Assembly (NCBI RefSeq): GCF_013407935.1 | Contig: NZ_JACBZU010000001.1 | Location: 992,001 to 1,056,000, forward strand | Direction of reading: 5' to 3' | Origin: Allomuricauda sp. ARW1Y1 | Lineage (GTDB): Bacteria; Bacteroidota; Bacteroidia; Flavobacteriales; Flavobacteriaceae | Length of the DNA: 64,000 nt | Shown here: one piece after another, positions 28,033 to 36,569 of the stretch | Layout: each line of letters starts with the position of its first letter | How positions within the stretch are numbered: the stretch's first letter is position 1 | Made by a program: the position numbers and the translations under genes | The notes under the pieces: generated by a model | What the model was told of the DNA's origin: nothing | Seen by the model: only the letters and a program-made list of their open reading frames with translations | The model's database searches: none

Positions 28033-29133
28033 ATGAAAAAATCGGTAACCATTGTCATCTTGTTGCTCATCGTAATAGTGTTCGGTGGCTCCATGTACTA
28101 TCTCTATCAAAAAAATGCGGAAGACCCTGTGGTGTACGAAACCGAAACACCGTCCAAACAGACTATTGTGAAAAAGGCCGTGGCCACGGGAAGCATCCTT
28201 CCTTTGGAAGAGGTGTTGATCAAACCTAATATTTCGGGTGTAATCGAGGAAATCTATGTGGAAGGTGGCGATTATGTCAAATCTGGTGATCTGTTGGCAA
28301 AAATCAAGGTAGTGCCAAATCTTTCTGCACTCAATGATGCCAAGAACGCCATTAATGAGGCCAAGATCAATTTGGACGATCAAAAACGGAACTACGAGCG
28401 CCAATCCAATCTATTTGGCAAGGGCGTTATCCCAAAAGCGGATTTGGAAAGGGCGGAAGTGTCCTACGACCAGGCCAAGCAGGCCTATGCAGCGGCCAAT
28501 CAACGATATGATATTGTAAAGACGGGTACCACCAGCGGTTTGAGTAATTCGGCCAACACCTTGATACGTGCCACCGTAAGCGGAATGGTTTTGGAAGTGC
28601 CCGTGGAAGTGGGCAATCAGGTCATCGAAAGCAATACCTTTAATGAGGGTACCACGATTGCAGCCATAGCCGATGTTGACAAAATGATCTTCGAAGGAAA
28701 GGTAGACGAATCGGAGGTGGGGAAAATCAAGGAAGACCTTCCCTTGGAAATTACGGTAGGTGCCATTGAAAACCGAGTGTTCAACGCTGTGCTCGACTAT
28801 ATTGCTCCTAAAGGCAAGGAGGAAAATGGGGCCATTCAGTTTGAGATCAAAGGAACCCTCAGGAAGAATGATACCGTTTTTATTCGCGCTGGACTAAGTG
28901 CGAACGCTTCTATTATTTTGGCAAGGGCCGATAGCGTGTTGGCCGTAAAGGAGGCCTTGGTGCAATTTGATGATGAGACCAAAAAACCGTATGTTGAGGT
29001 GGAAACCGCCGACCAGCAATTCGAAAGAAAAGAGGTGGAGCTTGGCGTGAGCGATGGCATATTCGTAGAGGTCAAGTCAGGTTTGGGAGCCAGTGACAAG
29101 GTCAAGGTATGGAACGCATTGGCCAAGGAATAG
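28033..29133 (+). CDS. Periplasmic adaptor (membrane fusion protein), operon 1
   Basis: A 366-residue adaptor anchored by one N-terminal helix (SVTIVILLLIVIVFGGSMYY). It has the split lipoyl/barrel-sandwich halves (GVIEEIYVEGGDYVKSGDLLAKI and TVSGMVLEVPVEVGNQV), a short alpha-hairpin coiled coil between them (about 98-160) and beta-barrel/MP domains. It would link the inner-membrane permease to a TolC-type channel. It is a close paralogue of the adaptor at 32.5 kb. No TolC gene follows in this operon; the one at 33.6 kb could be shared. Confidence 0.88.
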   Translation: MKKSVTIVILLLIVIVFGGSMYYLYQKNAEDPVVYETETPSKQTIVKKAVATGSILPLEEVLIKPNISGVIEEIYVEGGDYVKSGDLLAKIKVVPNLSALNDAKNAINEAKINLDDQKRNYERQSNLFGKGVIPKADLERAEVSYDQAKQAYAAANQRYDIVKTGTTSGLSNSANTLIRATVSGMVLEVPVEVGNQVIESNTFNEGTTIAAIADVDKMIFEGKVDESEVGKIKEDLPLEITVGAIENRVFNAVLDYIAPKGKEENGAIQFEIKGTLRKNDTVFIRAGLSANASIILARADSVLAVKEALVQFDDETKKPYVEVETADQQFERKEVELGVSDGIFVEVKSGLGASDKVKVWNALAKE

Positions 29134-29173
29134 GCATTAAAAACCACCCTTTCGAAAAAAAAGTAAAAAATCT

Positions 29174-29202
29174 TGTAACATTTTAACAACTTTAATGTCT
29201 TA
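29174..29202 (+). promoter_or_regulatory. ECF-sigma-like promoter of export operon 2
   Basis: TGTAAC (29174-29179), 17 bases, GTCTTA (29197-29202), 39 bases before the ATPase ATG. It matches the site before operon 1 in both hexamers, spacing and leader length; the spacer also begins ATTTT in both. Confidence 0.55.
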
Positions 29203-29241
29203 CTTGCAGAGGTAAACGTAAGATAGCTAACATCATCAATC

Positions 29242-29943
29242 ATGATAGAAATCAAAGATCTTCATAAATCCTATAAAATGGGAAGCAATTCCCTTCATGT
29301 TTTAAAGGGAATCAATTTTAAAGTAGAGGAAGGCGAACTTGTGGCCATTATGGGATCTTCGGGATCAGGTAAATCCACCTTGTTGAACATTTTGGGAATG
29401 CTGGACGGAGCCGACTCAGGGGAGTACACCTTGGATGGCGTGCCAATCAAAAATCTGAGCGAGACCAAGGCAGCCCAATACCGAAACAAATTCTTGGGAT
29501 TCATATTCCAGTCATTTAATCTAATCAACTATAAGAGCGCTTTGGAGAACGTTGCCCTTCCGTTGTATTACCAAAAGGTGCCAAGAAGGGAGCGACAAGA
29601 AAAAGCTATGCAATATTTGGAGCGCGTAGGACTAAAACCATGGGCAGGACATTTGCCCAGTGAGCTTTCCGGAGGACAAAAACAAAGGGTGGCCATTGCC
29701 CGTGCCATGGCTGCTGAACCCAAAGTCCTTTTGGCGGATGAGCCCACCGGTGCTTTGGACAGTAAAACGTCTTACGAAGTAATGGACCTTATCCAAAAAA
29801 TTAACGACGACGGAAACACCATTTTGGTGGTAACCCACGAAGAAGATATTGCCCACATGTGCAAACGTATTGTGCACCTAAAGGATGGGGTAATTGTGGA
29901 AGATAAAAAAGTAGAACAAGTAAGAGCGGAACAGTATGTTTGA
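29242..29943 (+). CDS. ABC transporter ATP-binding protein (MacB/LolD type)
   Basis: A 233-residue ATPase that energises the permeases. Walker A GSSGSGKST starts near residue 38, the signature LSGGQKQR near 143, Walker B VLLADEPTGALDS near 160, and the H-loop histidine is in VVTHEEDIAH. Similarity is to the MacB/LolD/FtsE group. It is the only ATPase in the two adjacent export operons. Its end overlaps the next permease by eight bases (29936-29943). Confidence 0.93.
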   Translation: MIEIKDLHKSYKMGSNSLHVLKGINFKVEEGELVAIMGSSGSGKSTLLNILGMLDGADSGEYTLDGVPIKNLSETKAAQYRNKFLGFIFQSFNLINYKSALENVALPLYYQKVPRRERQEKAMQYLERVGLKPWAGHLPSELSGGQKQRVAIARAMAAEPKVLLADEPTGALDSKTSYEVMDLIQKINDDGNTILVVTHEEDIAHMCKRIVHLKDGVIVEDKKVEQVRAEQYV

Positions 29944-31165
29944 TCGCGACGTTTGGCAGGAAATTTTCAACACGCTGAAGACCAATAAGCTGAGGACCTT
30001 TTTGACTGGTTTTTCAGTGGGGTGGGCCATCTTTATTCTGGTGATGCTGTTGGCCTCGGTAAATGGGATGCAGAATGGTTTTGTAGGGCAGTTCAATGAC
30101 GATGCCACCAACTCCATCTTTGTTCGCCCTGGAACCACATCCAAGGCATATGGCGGTTTTGAAGCCGGCAGACGCATCCAGCTCAAGAATGATGATTTGG
30201 AGTACATCAAACAAAGCTTCCCAAACGATATAGAATACATCAGTGCAAGGTACTATGCCAATGCGACGGCAAGGTATAAAGCCGAAACAGGGTCCTACTC
30301 CGTACAGGCAGTACATCCCGATCATCAGGCCATAGAAAAAACCTTGGTAATGGAAGGTAGGTATATCAATGAGGCCGATATTGTGAATAAGGCCAAGGTG
30401 GCTGTTATCGGAAGAAAAGTAGCTGAAGATCTCTTTAAGGATGAAGACCCACTAGGGAAATTTGTCCAATTCAATGGATTACCGTTCAGGGTCATCGGAA
30501 TCTTTACGGATGATGGGGACGACAACGCAGAACGAATGATTTATGCGCCAGTAAGTACGTACCAACGGATTTACAGTAACACCAACGACATCAATGCCAT
30601 TGCCCTAACGTACAATCCCAATTACGACCTTTCGGAAGCCCTGGAGTTTTCGGAAAGATTGGAAATCCTAATGAAACGCAGGTATAAGATTTCACCCGAA
30701 GACCAAGCTGGACTCTATGTTTGGAATTATGCCGAGGCTTTTGACAATATCAGCAGTTTTACCGCGGTGCTCAAAGCTATTGGTATTGGTGTAGGTTTTT
30801 TGATCTTGGTTGCTGGAATCGTAGGAATCGGTAACATTATGGTATTTACGATCAAGGAACGAACCAAGGAAATCGGGGTGCGAAAAGCTTTGGGTGCCAG
30901 ACCGCGCCAGATTATAAATTTGGTGTTGTTGGAATCTGTTTTTATCACGGCCATCTCTGGTTTTGTGGGATTGGCTTTTGCGTGGATGATTCTGGCTGCG
31001 GTAGGACCTGCAATCCAGACACCAGCCTTCAGCAATCCTTCCGTAAGCCTTTCCGTGGTGGTCACTGCGACCATCATATTGATCATTGCAGGAGTATTGG
31101 CTGGCTTGTTGCCGGCTATGAAGGCCGCAAACGTTAAACCCATTGTTGCACTAAGTGATAAATAG
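29936..31165 (+). CDS. MacB-like ABC transporter permease (operon 2, first)
   Basis: A 409-residue permease of the MacB_PCD-FtsX type with helix 1 at about 20-42 (FLTGFSVGWAIFILVMLLASV) and the coupling segment TIKERTKEIGVRKALGARPRQI. The start overlaps the end of the ATPase gene by eight bases, so translation is coupled. It is most like the first permease of operon 1 (shared WQEIF, NKLRTFLTG and GRRIQL), suggesting that the permease pair was duplicated as a unit. Confidence 0.9.
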   Translation: MFDRDVWQEIFNTLKTNKLRTFLTGFSVGWAIFILVMLLASVNGMQNGFVGQFNDDATNSIFVRPGTTSKAYGGFEAGRRIQLKNDDLEYIKQSFPNDIEYISARYYANATARYKAETGSYSVQAVHPDHQAIEKTLVMEGRYINEADIVNKAKVAVIGRKVAEDLFKDEDPLGKFVQFNGLPFRVIGIFTDDGDDNAERMIYAPVSTYQRIYSNTNDINAIALTYNPNYDLSEALEFSERLEILMKRRYKISPEDQAGLYVWNYAEAFDNISSFTAVLKAIGIGVGFLILVAGIVGIGNIMVFTIKERTKEIGVRKALGARPRQIINLVLLESVFITAISGFVGLAFAWMILAAVGPAIQTPAFSNPSVSLSVVVTATIILIIAGVLAGLLPAMKAANVKPIVALSDK

Positions 31166-31167
31166 TT

Positions 31168-32424
31168 ATGTGGTTATTTGATAAAGACTTGTGGATAGAA
31201 ATATTTCATACTCTGGGCAAGAACATGTTCAGGACCTTTTTGACCATGTTGGGGGTTATCTTCGCTATGATCATCTTGGTATTGTTGTTAGGTTCTGCCA
31301 ACGGGATGAGCAACGGGTTCAACAAACTTTTTGCAGGCACAGCTTCAAATAGCTTGTTTGTTTGGGGTCAATCCACCTCCGAACCCTATAAGGGCTTTGA
31401 GCGTGGAAGAAGAATCCGATACAAGTTGGAGGATGCGGACATCCTGAAAAGACAGATTCCTGAAATTGAAGTCCTTGCGCCACGTATTGAGTTGGCTAGC
31501 CATAGAGGTACCGTAAGCGTATACAGAAATGGACAGACAAGTGGTTCCTCCGTATATGGGGATTATCCTGAAATTGACAATATCACCAAAAAGAAGTTGG
31601 TGGAAGGCCGGTTTTTAAACCAGACTGATATTGAAGATTCCAAAAAAGTCTGTGTCATTGGGGAAGAAACCTATAAGCTCCTTTTTGAAAAAGGCGAAAA
31701 AGCGATTGGCGAGGAAATCCGTATCAATGGGGTATATTTTAGCGTAGTGGGAATCTATAAACCCAATAACAACATCAATATTGATGGTGAGAACGCGGTG
31801 TTCATCCCGTTCAGTACCTTTCAAAAAGCCTTTAATTCAGGTGATCGTATGGGATGGATGGCCATTGCCGTTGAAGAGAATACGCCTGTGCCGTTTGTGG
31901 AGGCTCAAATCAAAAGCATTTTAAAAGCCAAGTACGATATACATCCGGATGACGAACGTGCCATAGGCAGCTTCGATATGTCCGAAATATTCAACAATAT
32001 TACCGGGTTTACCATGGTGCTCAAAGGGTTCTCCTTTTTTGTAGGGATTTTTACCCTGCTCGCGGGTGTCATCGCCATCAGTAATATCCTTTTGATCACG
32101 GTAAAGGAACGTACCCAGGAAATAGGCGTGCGTAGGGCACTTGGGGCAACCCCAGTCATTGTGAAGCGTCAGATTGTGGTAGAGGCCATCGTATTGACCG
32201 CATTTGCTGGCTTGGTCGGTTTTGCCATCGCAGTAGGGGTATTGTCGGCGTTGGACGCCATGTTTGGCAGCGGGGATGATTTCCCGTTCGTGAAACCCAT
32301 GATCAGTGTGCCTCAGTTCATCGTATCATTTATTTTAATGGTAGGTCTGAGCGTGCTCATTGGCCTATTGCCAGCCAACCGTGCAGTAAAAATTAAACCC
32401 ATAGACGCATTACGGGAAGAATAA
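31168..32424 (+). CDS. MacB-like ABC transporter permease (operon 2, second)
   Basis: A 418-residue paralogue beginning two bases after the previous permease. It has helix 1 (FLTMLGVIFAMIILVLLLGSA), the MacB_PCD domain, the coupling segment TVKERTQEIGVRRALGATPVIV and three C-terminal helices. It resembles the second permease of operon 1 (shared FNKLF/FSTFQKAFNSGDRMGWMAI-type region and VYGDYPEI). With the ATPase, the adaptor and TolC it makes a complete export system. Confidence 0.9.
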   Translation: MWLFDKDLWIEIFHTLGKNMFRTFLTMLGVIFAMIILVLLLGSANGMSNGFNKLFAGTASNSLFVWGQSTSEPYKGFERGRRIRYKLEDADILKRQIPEIEVLAPRIELASHRGTVSVYRNGQTSGSSVYGDYPEIDNITKKKLVEGRFLNQTDIEDSKKVCVIGEETYKLLFEKGEKAIGEEIRINGVYFSVVGIYKPNNNINIDGENAVFIPFSTFQKAFNSGDRMGWMAIAVEENTPVPFVEAQIKSILKAKYDIHPDDERAIGSFDMSEIFNNITGFTMVLKGFSFFVGIFTLLAGVIAISNILLITVKERTQEIGVRRALGATPVIVKRQIVVEAIVLTAFAGLVGFAIAVGVLSALDAMFGSGDDFPFVKPMISVPQFIVSFILMVGLSVLIGLLPANRAVKIKPIDALREE

Positions 32425-32463
32425 TCATCAATACAATTAAATAACGAAATCAAATAAGCAAGA

Positions 32464-33582
32464 ATGAACAAGTATGTAAAGTACGGATTAATAGGGGTAG
32501 TGGTTATAGGTATTTTGGCCGCTGTAGTCTACTTTTTAAAGCAGAACAGTACTCCTGTAGAGCTGTATAAAACCGAAACAGCAGAAAAGAAGGACATTGT
32601 AAATAAAGTCATCGTAACCGGTAAAGTGATTCCCGAGGACGAGATCAACATCAAACCCCAAATTTCCGGAATCATTGATAAAATAATGCTGGAAGAAGGT
32701 GCCCAAGTAAAATCTGGAGACCTGATTGCCGTGATCAAGGTGGTTCCCAACGAACAATCCTTGAACCAAGCGGCCGGTAGGGTTCGTAATGCAGAGTTGG
32801 CACTGAACAATGCCAAATTGGAATATGACCGGAACAAAACTCTTTTTGACAAGGGTGTTATTTCCAATCAGGATTATAACAACTTAAAGCTGACTTACGA
32901 GCAAGCCTTGCAGGAGTTGAAAAACGCCCAGGCCGATTATCAAATTATTAGAAAAGGTTCTGCGGGAGGTTCGGCCAGTGCCAACACCAATATTAGGGCT
33001 ACCGTATCCGGAACTATTTTGGAGATTCCGGTAAAAGAAGGGGATCAAGTAATCCAAAGTAACAACTTTAACGAAGGTACTACCATTGCTACCATAGCCG
33101 ATATGTCCAAAATGATCTTTGAAGGAGAGGTGGACGAAGCCGAAGTAGGCAAGTTGAGCGTGGGCATGCCTTTGGAAATCAGTTTGGGAGCCTTGGAAGA
33201 GCAAAAGTTCGACGCCAAGTTAAAGTTCATCGCCCCAAAAGGTGTTGAGGAAGAAGGTGCCGTTCAATTTAAAATAGAAGGTGATCTTGATGTAACGCCT
33301 AGTGATAGCACCTCATACGTACGTGCCGGATATAGTGCCAATGCTTCCATTGTATTGGAAGAGCGGAAGGACGTACTGTCCATAAAAGAAGCATTGCTCC
33401 AGTTCGATAAGGAAACCGAGAAACCTTATGTGGAAGTACAGGTGGCCGAGAACGAGTTTGAACGCAGGGATTTGGAATTGGGTGTAAGCGACGGTATCGA
33501 TGTAGAAATTGTATCGGGTATTACCGAGGATGACAAAATCAAGGTTTGGAACAAGTTGGAGAAGCGATCTGACGAAGAATAA
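32464..33582 (+). CDS. Periplasmic adaptor (membrane fusion protein), operon 2
   Basis: A 372-residue adaptor with an N-terminal membrane helix (YGLIGVVVIGILAAVVYFL), paired lipoyl halves (GIIDKIMLEEGAQVKSGDLI and TVSGTILEIPVKEGDQV) around a coiled-coil hairpin (about 95-160), and barrel plus membrane-proximal domains. It closely resembles the adaptor of operon 1 throughout. The TolC gene follows 19 bases after its stop. Confidence 0.9.
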   Translation: MNKYVKYGLIGVVVIGILAAVVYFLKQNSTPVELYKTETAEKKDIVNKVIVTGKVIPEDEINIKPQISGIIDKIMLEEGAQVKSGDLIAVIKVVPNEQSLNQAAGRVRNAELALNNAKLEYDRNKTLFDKGVISNQDYNNLKLTYEQALQELKNAQADYQIIRKGSAGGSASANTNIRATVSGTILEIPVKEGDQVIQSNNFNEGTTIATIADMSKMIFEGEVDEAEVGKLSVGMPLEISLGALEEQKFDAKLKFIAPKGVEEEGAVQFKIEGDLDVTPSDSTSYVRAGYSANASIVLEERKDVLSIKEALLQFDKETEKPYVEVQVAENEFERRDLELGVSDGIDVEIVSGITEDDKIKVWNKLEKRSDEE

Positions 33583-33601
33583 GACAGGCCAACCAATATT
33601 A

Positions 33602-34963
33602 ATGAGCAAAATCAAAAAACGAATGAAATCAAAAATTTCAATACTACTATTTTTTTGTGCCGTTTTTTCCGTAAGCGCACAGGTCAAGAAATGGACATTG
33701 GAAGAATGTGTCACCTATGCTGTTGAGAACAACCTCACCATTGAGCAGTTTGAGCTGGACTTGGAAAATGCGAAAATCGACAAATCCGATGCATTGGGAA
33801 ATTTATTGCCCGATTTAAACGCCAATACCAACATTTCTGGAAACACGGGTCTTATTCTTGATCCTACGACCAACCAGTTGGTAACGGGGACCATTCTTTC
33901 CTCATCGGCCAATATAACTTCATCTGTCACACTTTTTGACGGTTTGCGAAACATCAACCGTTTAAATCGTGCCAAGTTGAATGCGATATCCAATCAATAT
34001 CGTTTGGACGACCTTAAGGACGATATTCGATTGAACGTGGCAAACGCCTATTTACAGGTTATTAGCAATAAGGAGGCCCTTAAAGTTTCGGAAGCACAAC
34101 TTAAGGTTACCGAGCAGGATATGAATCGAACCAAGGAGTTGGTGGAATCTGGAGTGGTGCCGAGGGGAGATTTGTTGGAAATCGAAGCAACCGCAGCGAG
34201 CCAAGAACAGCAGGTAATCAATAATGAGGCCTTGGTGACTATCTCCAGGATCAATTTGGCACAGCTACTGCAGATTACCGACTATGATAACTTCGATGTG
34301 GCCGATGAGTCTTTTGAAGTCCCACCTTCCGATATTTTGTCCAATTCCCCAAAATCCATCTTTGCAAAAGCCCTTGAATTCAGAAATGACATCAAATTGG
34401 CGGAGGCAAACATTGAGGTTGCGGAGAAGGATGTACAAATTGCGAAAGGGGCTTACTATCCAACGATTGGTGCGTTCTTTAACTACAATACAAGGTATTC
34501 CGATCAAAACAGGGATCCTCTAACAGGGGAGTTCATTGGATTTATTGATCAGTTATGGATCAACGATGGTATTTCGTATGGTGCACAGTTGAACGTACCC
34601 ATTTTTAATGGATGGAGCACACGGAACAACGTGAAACGTGCTAAAATCGATTTGGACCGAGCCCAACTGCAAATGGAATCCACAAAATTGGAACTGGAAA
34701 CCGCCATCAATCAAGCGTATGTGGATGTAAGGACATTTTCAAAAGCCTATGAGGCAGCCCAAAAGACCCTTGAGGCGCGTGAAGTGGCGTATCAATATTC
34801 CAAGGACCGATTCGATGTTGGACTTTTGAACGCTTTTGACTTTGGTCAGGCACAAGCCCGATTGGACGATGCGCGCGCCAATGTGATCCGTACCAAGTAT
34901 GATTATATCTTCCGCTTGAAGATATTGGAGTTCTACTTTGGTATGCCAATCTCATTAAACTAG
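33602..34963 (+). CDS. TolC-family outer-membrane efflux channel
   Basis: A 453-residue outer-membrane channel subunit. A signal peptide (SKISILLFFCAVFSVSAQ) is followed by two homologous halves of long helices and strands: WTLEECVTYAVENNLTIEQ at the start, ALEFRNDIKLAEANIEVAEKDVQIAKGAYYP at the start of the second half and GLLNAFDFGQAQARL near the end, all typical of the family. ATGs at 33602 and 33623 both give good signal peptides; 33602 is 19 bases after the adaptor. It completes the tripartite export system and may serve operon 1 too. Confidence 0.92.
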   Translation: MSKIKKRMKSKISILLFFCAVFSVSAQVKKWTLEECVTYAVENNLTIEQFELDLENAKIDKSDALGNLLPDLNANTNISGNTGLILDPTTNQLVTGTILSSSANITSSVTLFDGLRNINRLNRAKLNAISNQYRLDDLKDDIRLNVANAYLQVISNKEALKVSEAQLKVTEQDMNRTKELVESGVVPRGDLLEIEATAASQEQQVINNEALVTISRINLAQLLQITDYDNFDVADESFEVPPSDILSNSPKSIFAKALEFRNDIKLAEANIEVAEKDVQIAKGAYYPTIGAFFNYNTRYSDQNRDPLTGEFIGFIDQLWINDGISYGAQLNVPIFNGWSTRNNVKRAKIDLDRAQLQMESTKLELETAINQAYVDVRTFSKAYEAAQKTLEAREVAYQYSKDRFDVGLLNAFDFGQAQARLDDARANVIRTKYDYIFRLKILEFYFGMPISLN

Positions 34964-34971
34964 TATCTTTG
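34938..34971 (+). promoter_or_regulatory. Promoter of tsaB within the 3' end of the TolC gene
   Basis: TTG at 34938-34940, 23 bases, then TATCTTTG at 34964-34971. The -7 box ends eight bases before the tsaB ATG, so the transcript would be nearly leaderless. Confidence 0.5.
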
Positions 34972-34979
34972 TGGCCGCT

Positions 34980-35657
34980 ATGGCCATACTATTACATTTA
35001 GAAACAGCGACCACCAATTGCTCCGTAGGCATTTCCAAGGATGACCAAGTTGTCGTCCTAAAAGAGAAAAACGCGGTGAACTATTCACATTCAGAGCAAT
35101 TGCACGTATTCATAAAAGAAGCCTTGAAAGAGGCTTCTTTGTCATTTACGGACCTTGATGCCGTAGCGGTAAGCAAGGGACCGGGTTCCTATACCGGATT
35201 GCGCATTGGAGTATCCGCGGCCAAAGGCCTTTGTTTTTCTTTGGATGTTCCCCTGATTTCGACACCGACCCTACAAAACATGGCCCGTCAAGTAGATCTG
35301 AATCCGGGTGAATTGTTGATTCCTGTGCTGGATGCCAGGCGAATGGAAGTGTATTCCTGTGTGTATGACCATCGTTACCATGAAGTGCGGGAAACCCGTG
35401 CAGAGATTATCGATGAAGCTTCATTCGCCGATTATGTCAGCGAAAACAAGGTCCATATCGTGGGAAGTGGGGCGGAAAAATGTAGGGGTGTCTTGCAACA
35501 CCCCAATTTTATCTTTAATCCTGATGTGGTACCATCTGCAAAGGAGATGGCCACTATTGCTTTCGAGAAGTTCAAGTCGCAACAATTTGAGGATGTGGCC
35601 TATTTTGAGCCATACTATCTCAAGGACTTTGTACTTCAGCAAAAGAAGAAAGGTTAA
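34980..35657 (+). CDS. tsaB: tRNA threonylcarbamoyladenosine biosynthesis protein TsaB
   Basis: A 225-residue actin-like (ASKHA) protein that partners TsaD and TsaE to make the t6A modification of tRNAs. The N-terminus MAILLHLETATTNCSVGI and the motif GPGSYTGLRIGVSAAKGL (about residues 66-83) are diagnostic; it lacks the metal-binding histidines of TsaD, as expected. A GTG three codons upstream (34971) is in frame, but the ATG at 34980 matches the family and lies outside the -7 box. Its stop overlaps the stop of the convergent MscS gene by four bases. Confidence 0.94.
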   Translation: MAILLHLETATTNCSVGISKDDQVVVLKEKNAVNYSHSEQLHVFIKEALKEASLSFTDLDAVAVSKGPGSYTGLRIGVSAAKGLCFSLDVPLISTPTLQNMARQVDLNPGELLIPVLDARRMEVYSCVYDHRYHEVRETRAEIIDEASFADYVSENKVHIVGSGAEKCRGVLQHPNFIFNPDVVPSAKEMATIAFEKFKSQQFEDVAYFEPYYLKDFVLQQKKKG

Positions 35658-36481
35658 TCCTCCATAGCTTTGTGCATCACCCGTTGCGGGAATGGAATTT
35701 CGATTCCTGCTGCATCAAAGCGCAGTTTTGTTTGTTCGATCACATCAAAATGTGCTGGCCAGAATACATCGTTGTTGGCCCAAAAACGTAGCGTTAGGTT
35801 TACCGAACTATCGGCCAATGCACCCACGTAAACTTCCGGTGCTGGCTCGGTATTGATGTTCGGGTTGTCCGCACAGATTTTCAATAATATTTCCTTGGCT
35901 TCCTTGATGTTGGACCCGTAACCAATACCCACGTCAATTTTGTCCCTGCGGGTATCTTCCATATTGTAGTTCACAATGTTTCCGTTGGAAAGCTGTCCGT
36001 TTGGAATGATGGCAATCTGGTTGCCGAAGGTGCTCAATTTGGTATTGAAAATGGAAATTTCCTTTACCGATCCGTCCACACCTTGGGCAGAAATCCAATC
36101 ACCTACTTTAAATGGTTTAAAGATGAGTATGAGCACTCCTCCCGCAAAATTGGCCAAAGAGCCTTGAAGGGCCAAACCAATGGCCAAACCTGCTGCACCA
36201 ACGATAGCGACCAAGGATGAGGTTTTAACGCCCAGTTGGGTAATGACCAGGACAAAGAGCAATGCCTTTAGAACAATGCTGATAAAGCTTTGTAAGAAAG
36301 ACTCCAAGGTTTCATCGTAATCCTTTTTCGCGAAAAAGCGGCGGACCATCCGATTGAAAAATTTGATGACCCAAAGACCAATAAAAAAGGTGATGATGGC
36401 CGTAATGAGGCTCGGTAAAATGCTTATGGCCCATTCCATGGCCTGATCAATGTAATCTTGGTAATTTTCTAGTTCTTCCAT
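35654..36481 (-). CDS. Small-conductance mechanosensitive channel (MscS family)
   Basis: A 275-residue membrane channel that opens on hypo-osmotic stretch. It has three N-terminal helices; the pore-lining third helix is the Gly/Ala-rich LVAIVGAAGLAIGLALQGSLANFAGGVLI, followed by the MscS beta domain with FKVGDWISAQGVDGSVKEI and the C-terminal alpha/beta domain ending FPQRVMHK. Length is close to E. coli MscS. It is transcribed alone, convergent with tsaB. Confidence 0.93.
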   Translation of the reverse strand: MEELENYQDYIDQAMEWAISILPSLITAIITFFIGLWVIKFFNRMVRRFFAKKDYDETLESFLQSFISIVLKALLFVLVITQLGVKTSSLVAIVGAAGLAIGLALQGSLANFAGGVLILIFKPFKVGDWISAQGVDGSVKEISIFNTKLSTFGNQIAIIPNGQLSNGNIVNYNMEDTRRDKIDVGIGYGSNIKEAKEILLKICADNPNINTEPAPEVYVGALADSSVNLTLRFWANNDVFWPAHFDVIEQTKLRFDAAGIEIPFPQRVMHKAMED

Positions 36482-36569
36482 AATGGTTTTTGTTTAAATG
36501 GCAACGTAATTAATATTCAAGTGAAATAAAAGAAAAGGTTTTTAAACAATTGTTAATGTTAAGCCCCTT

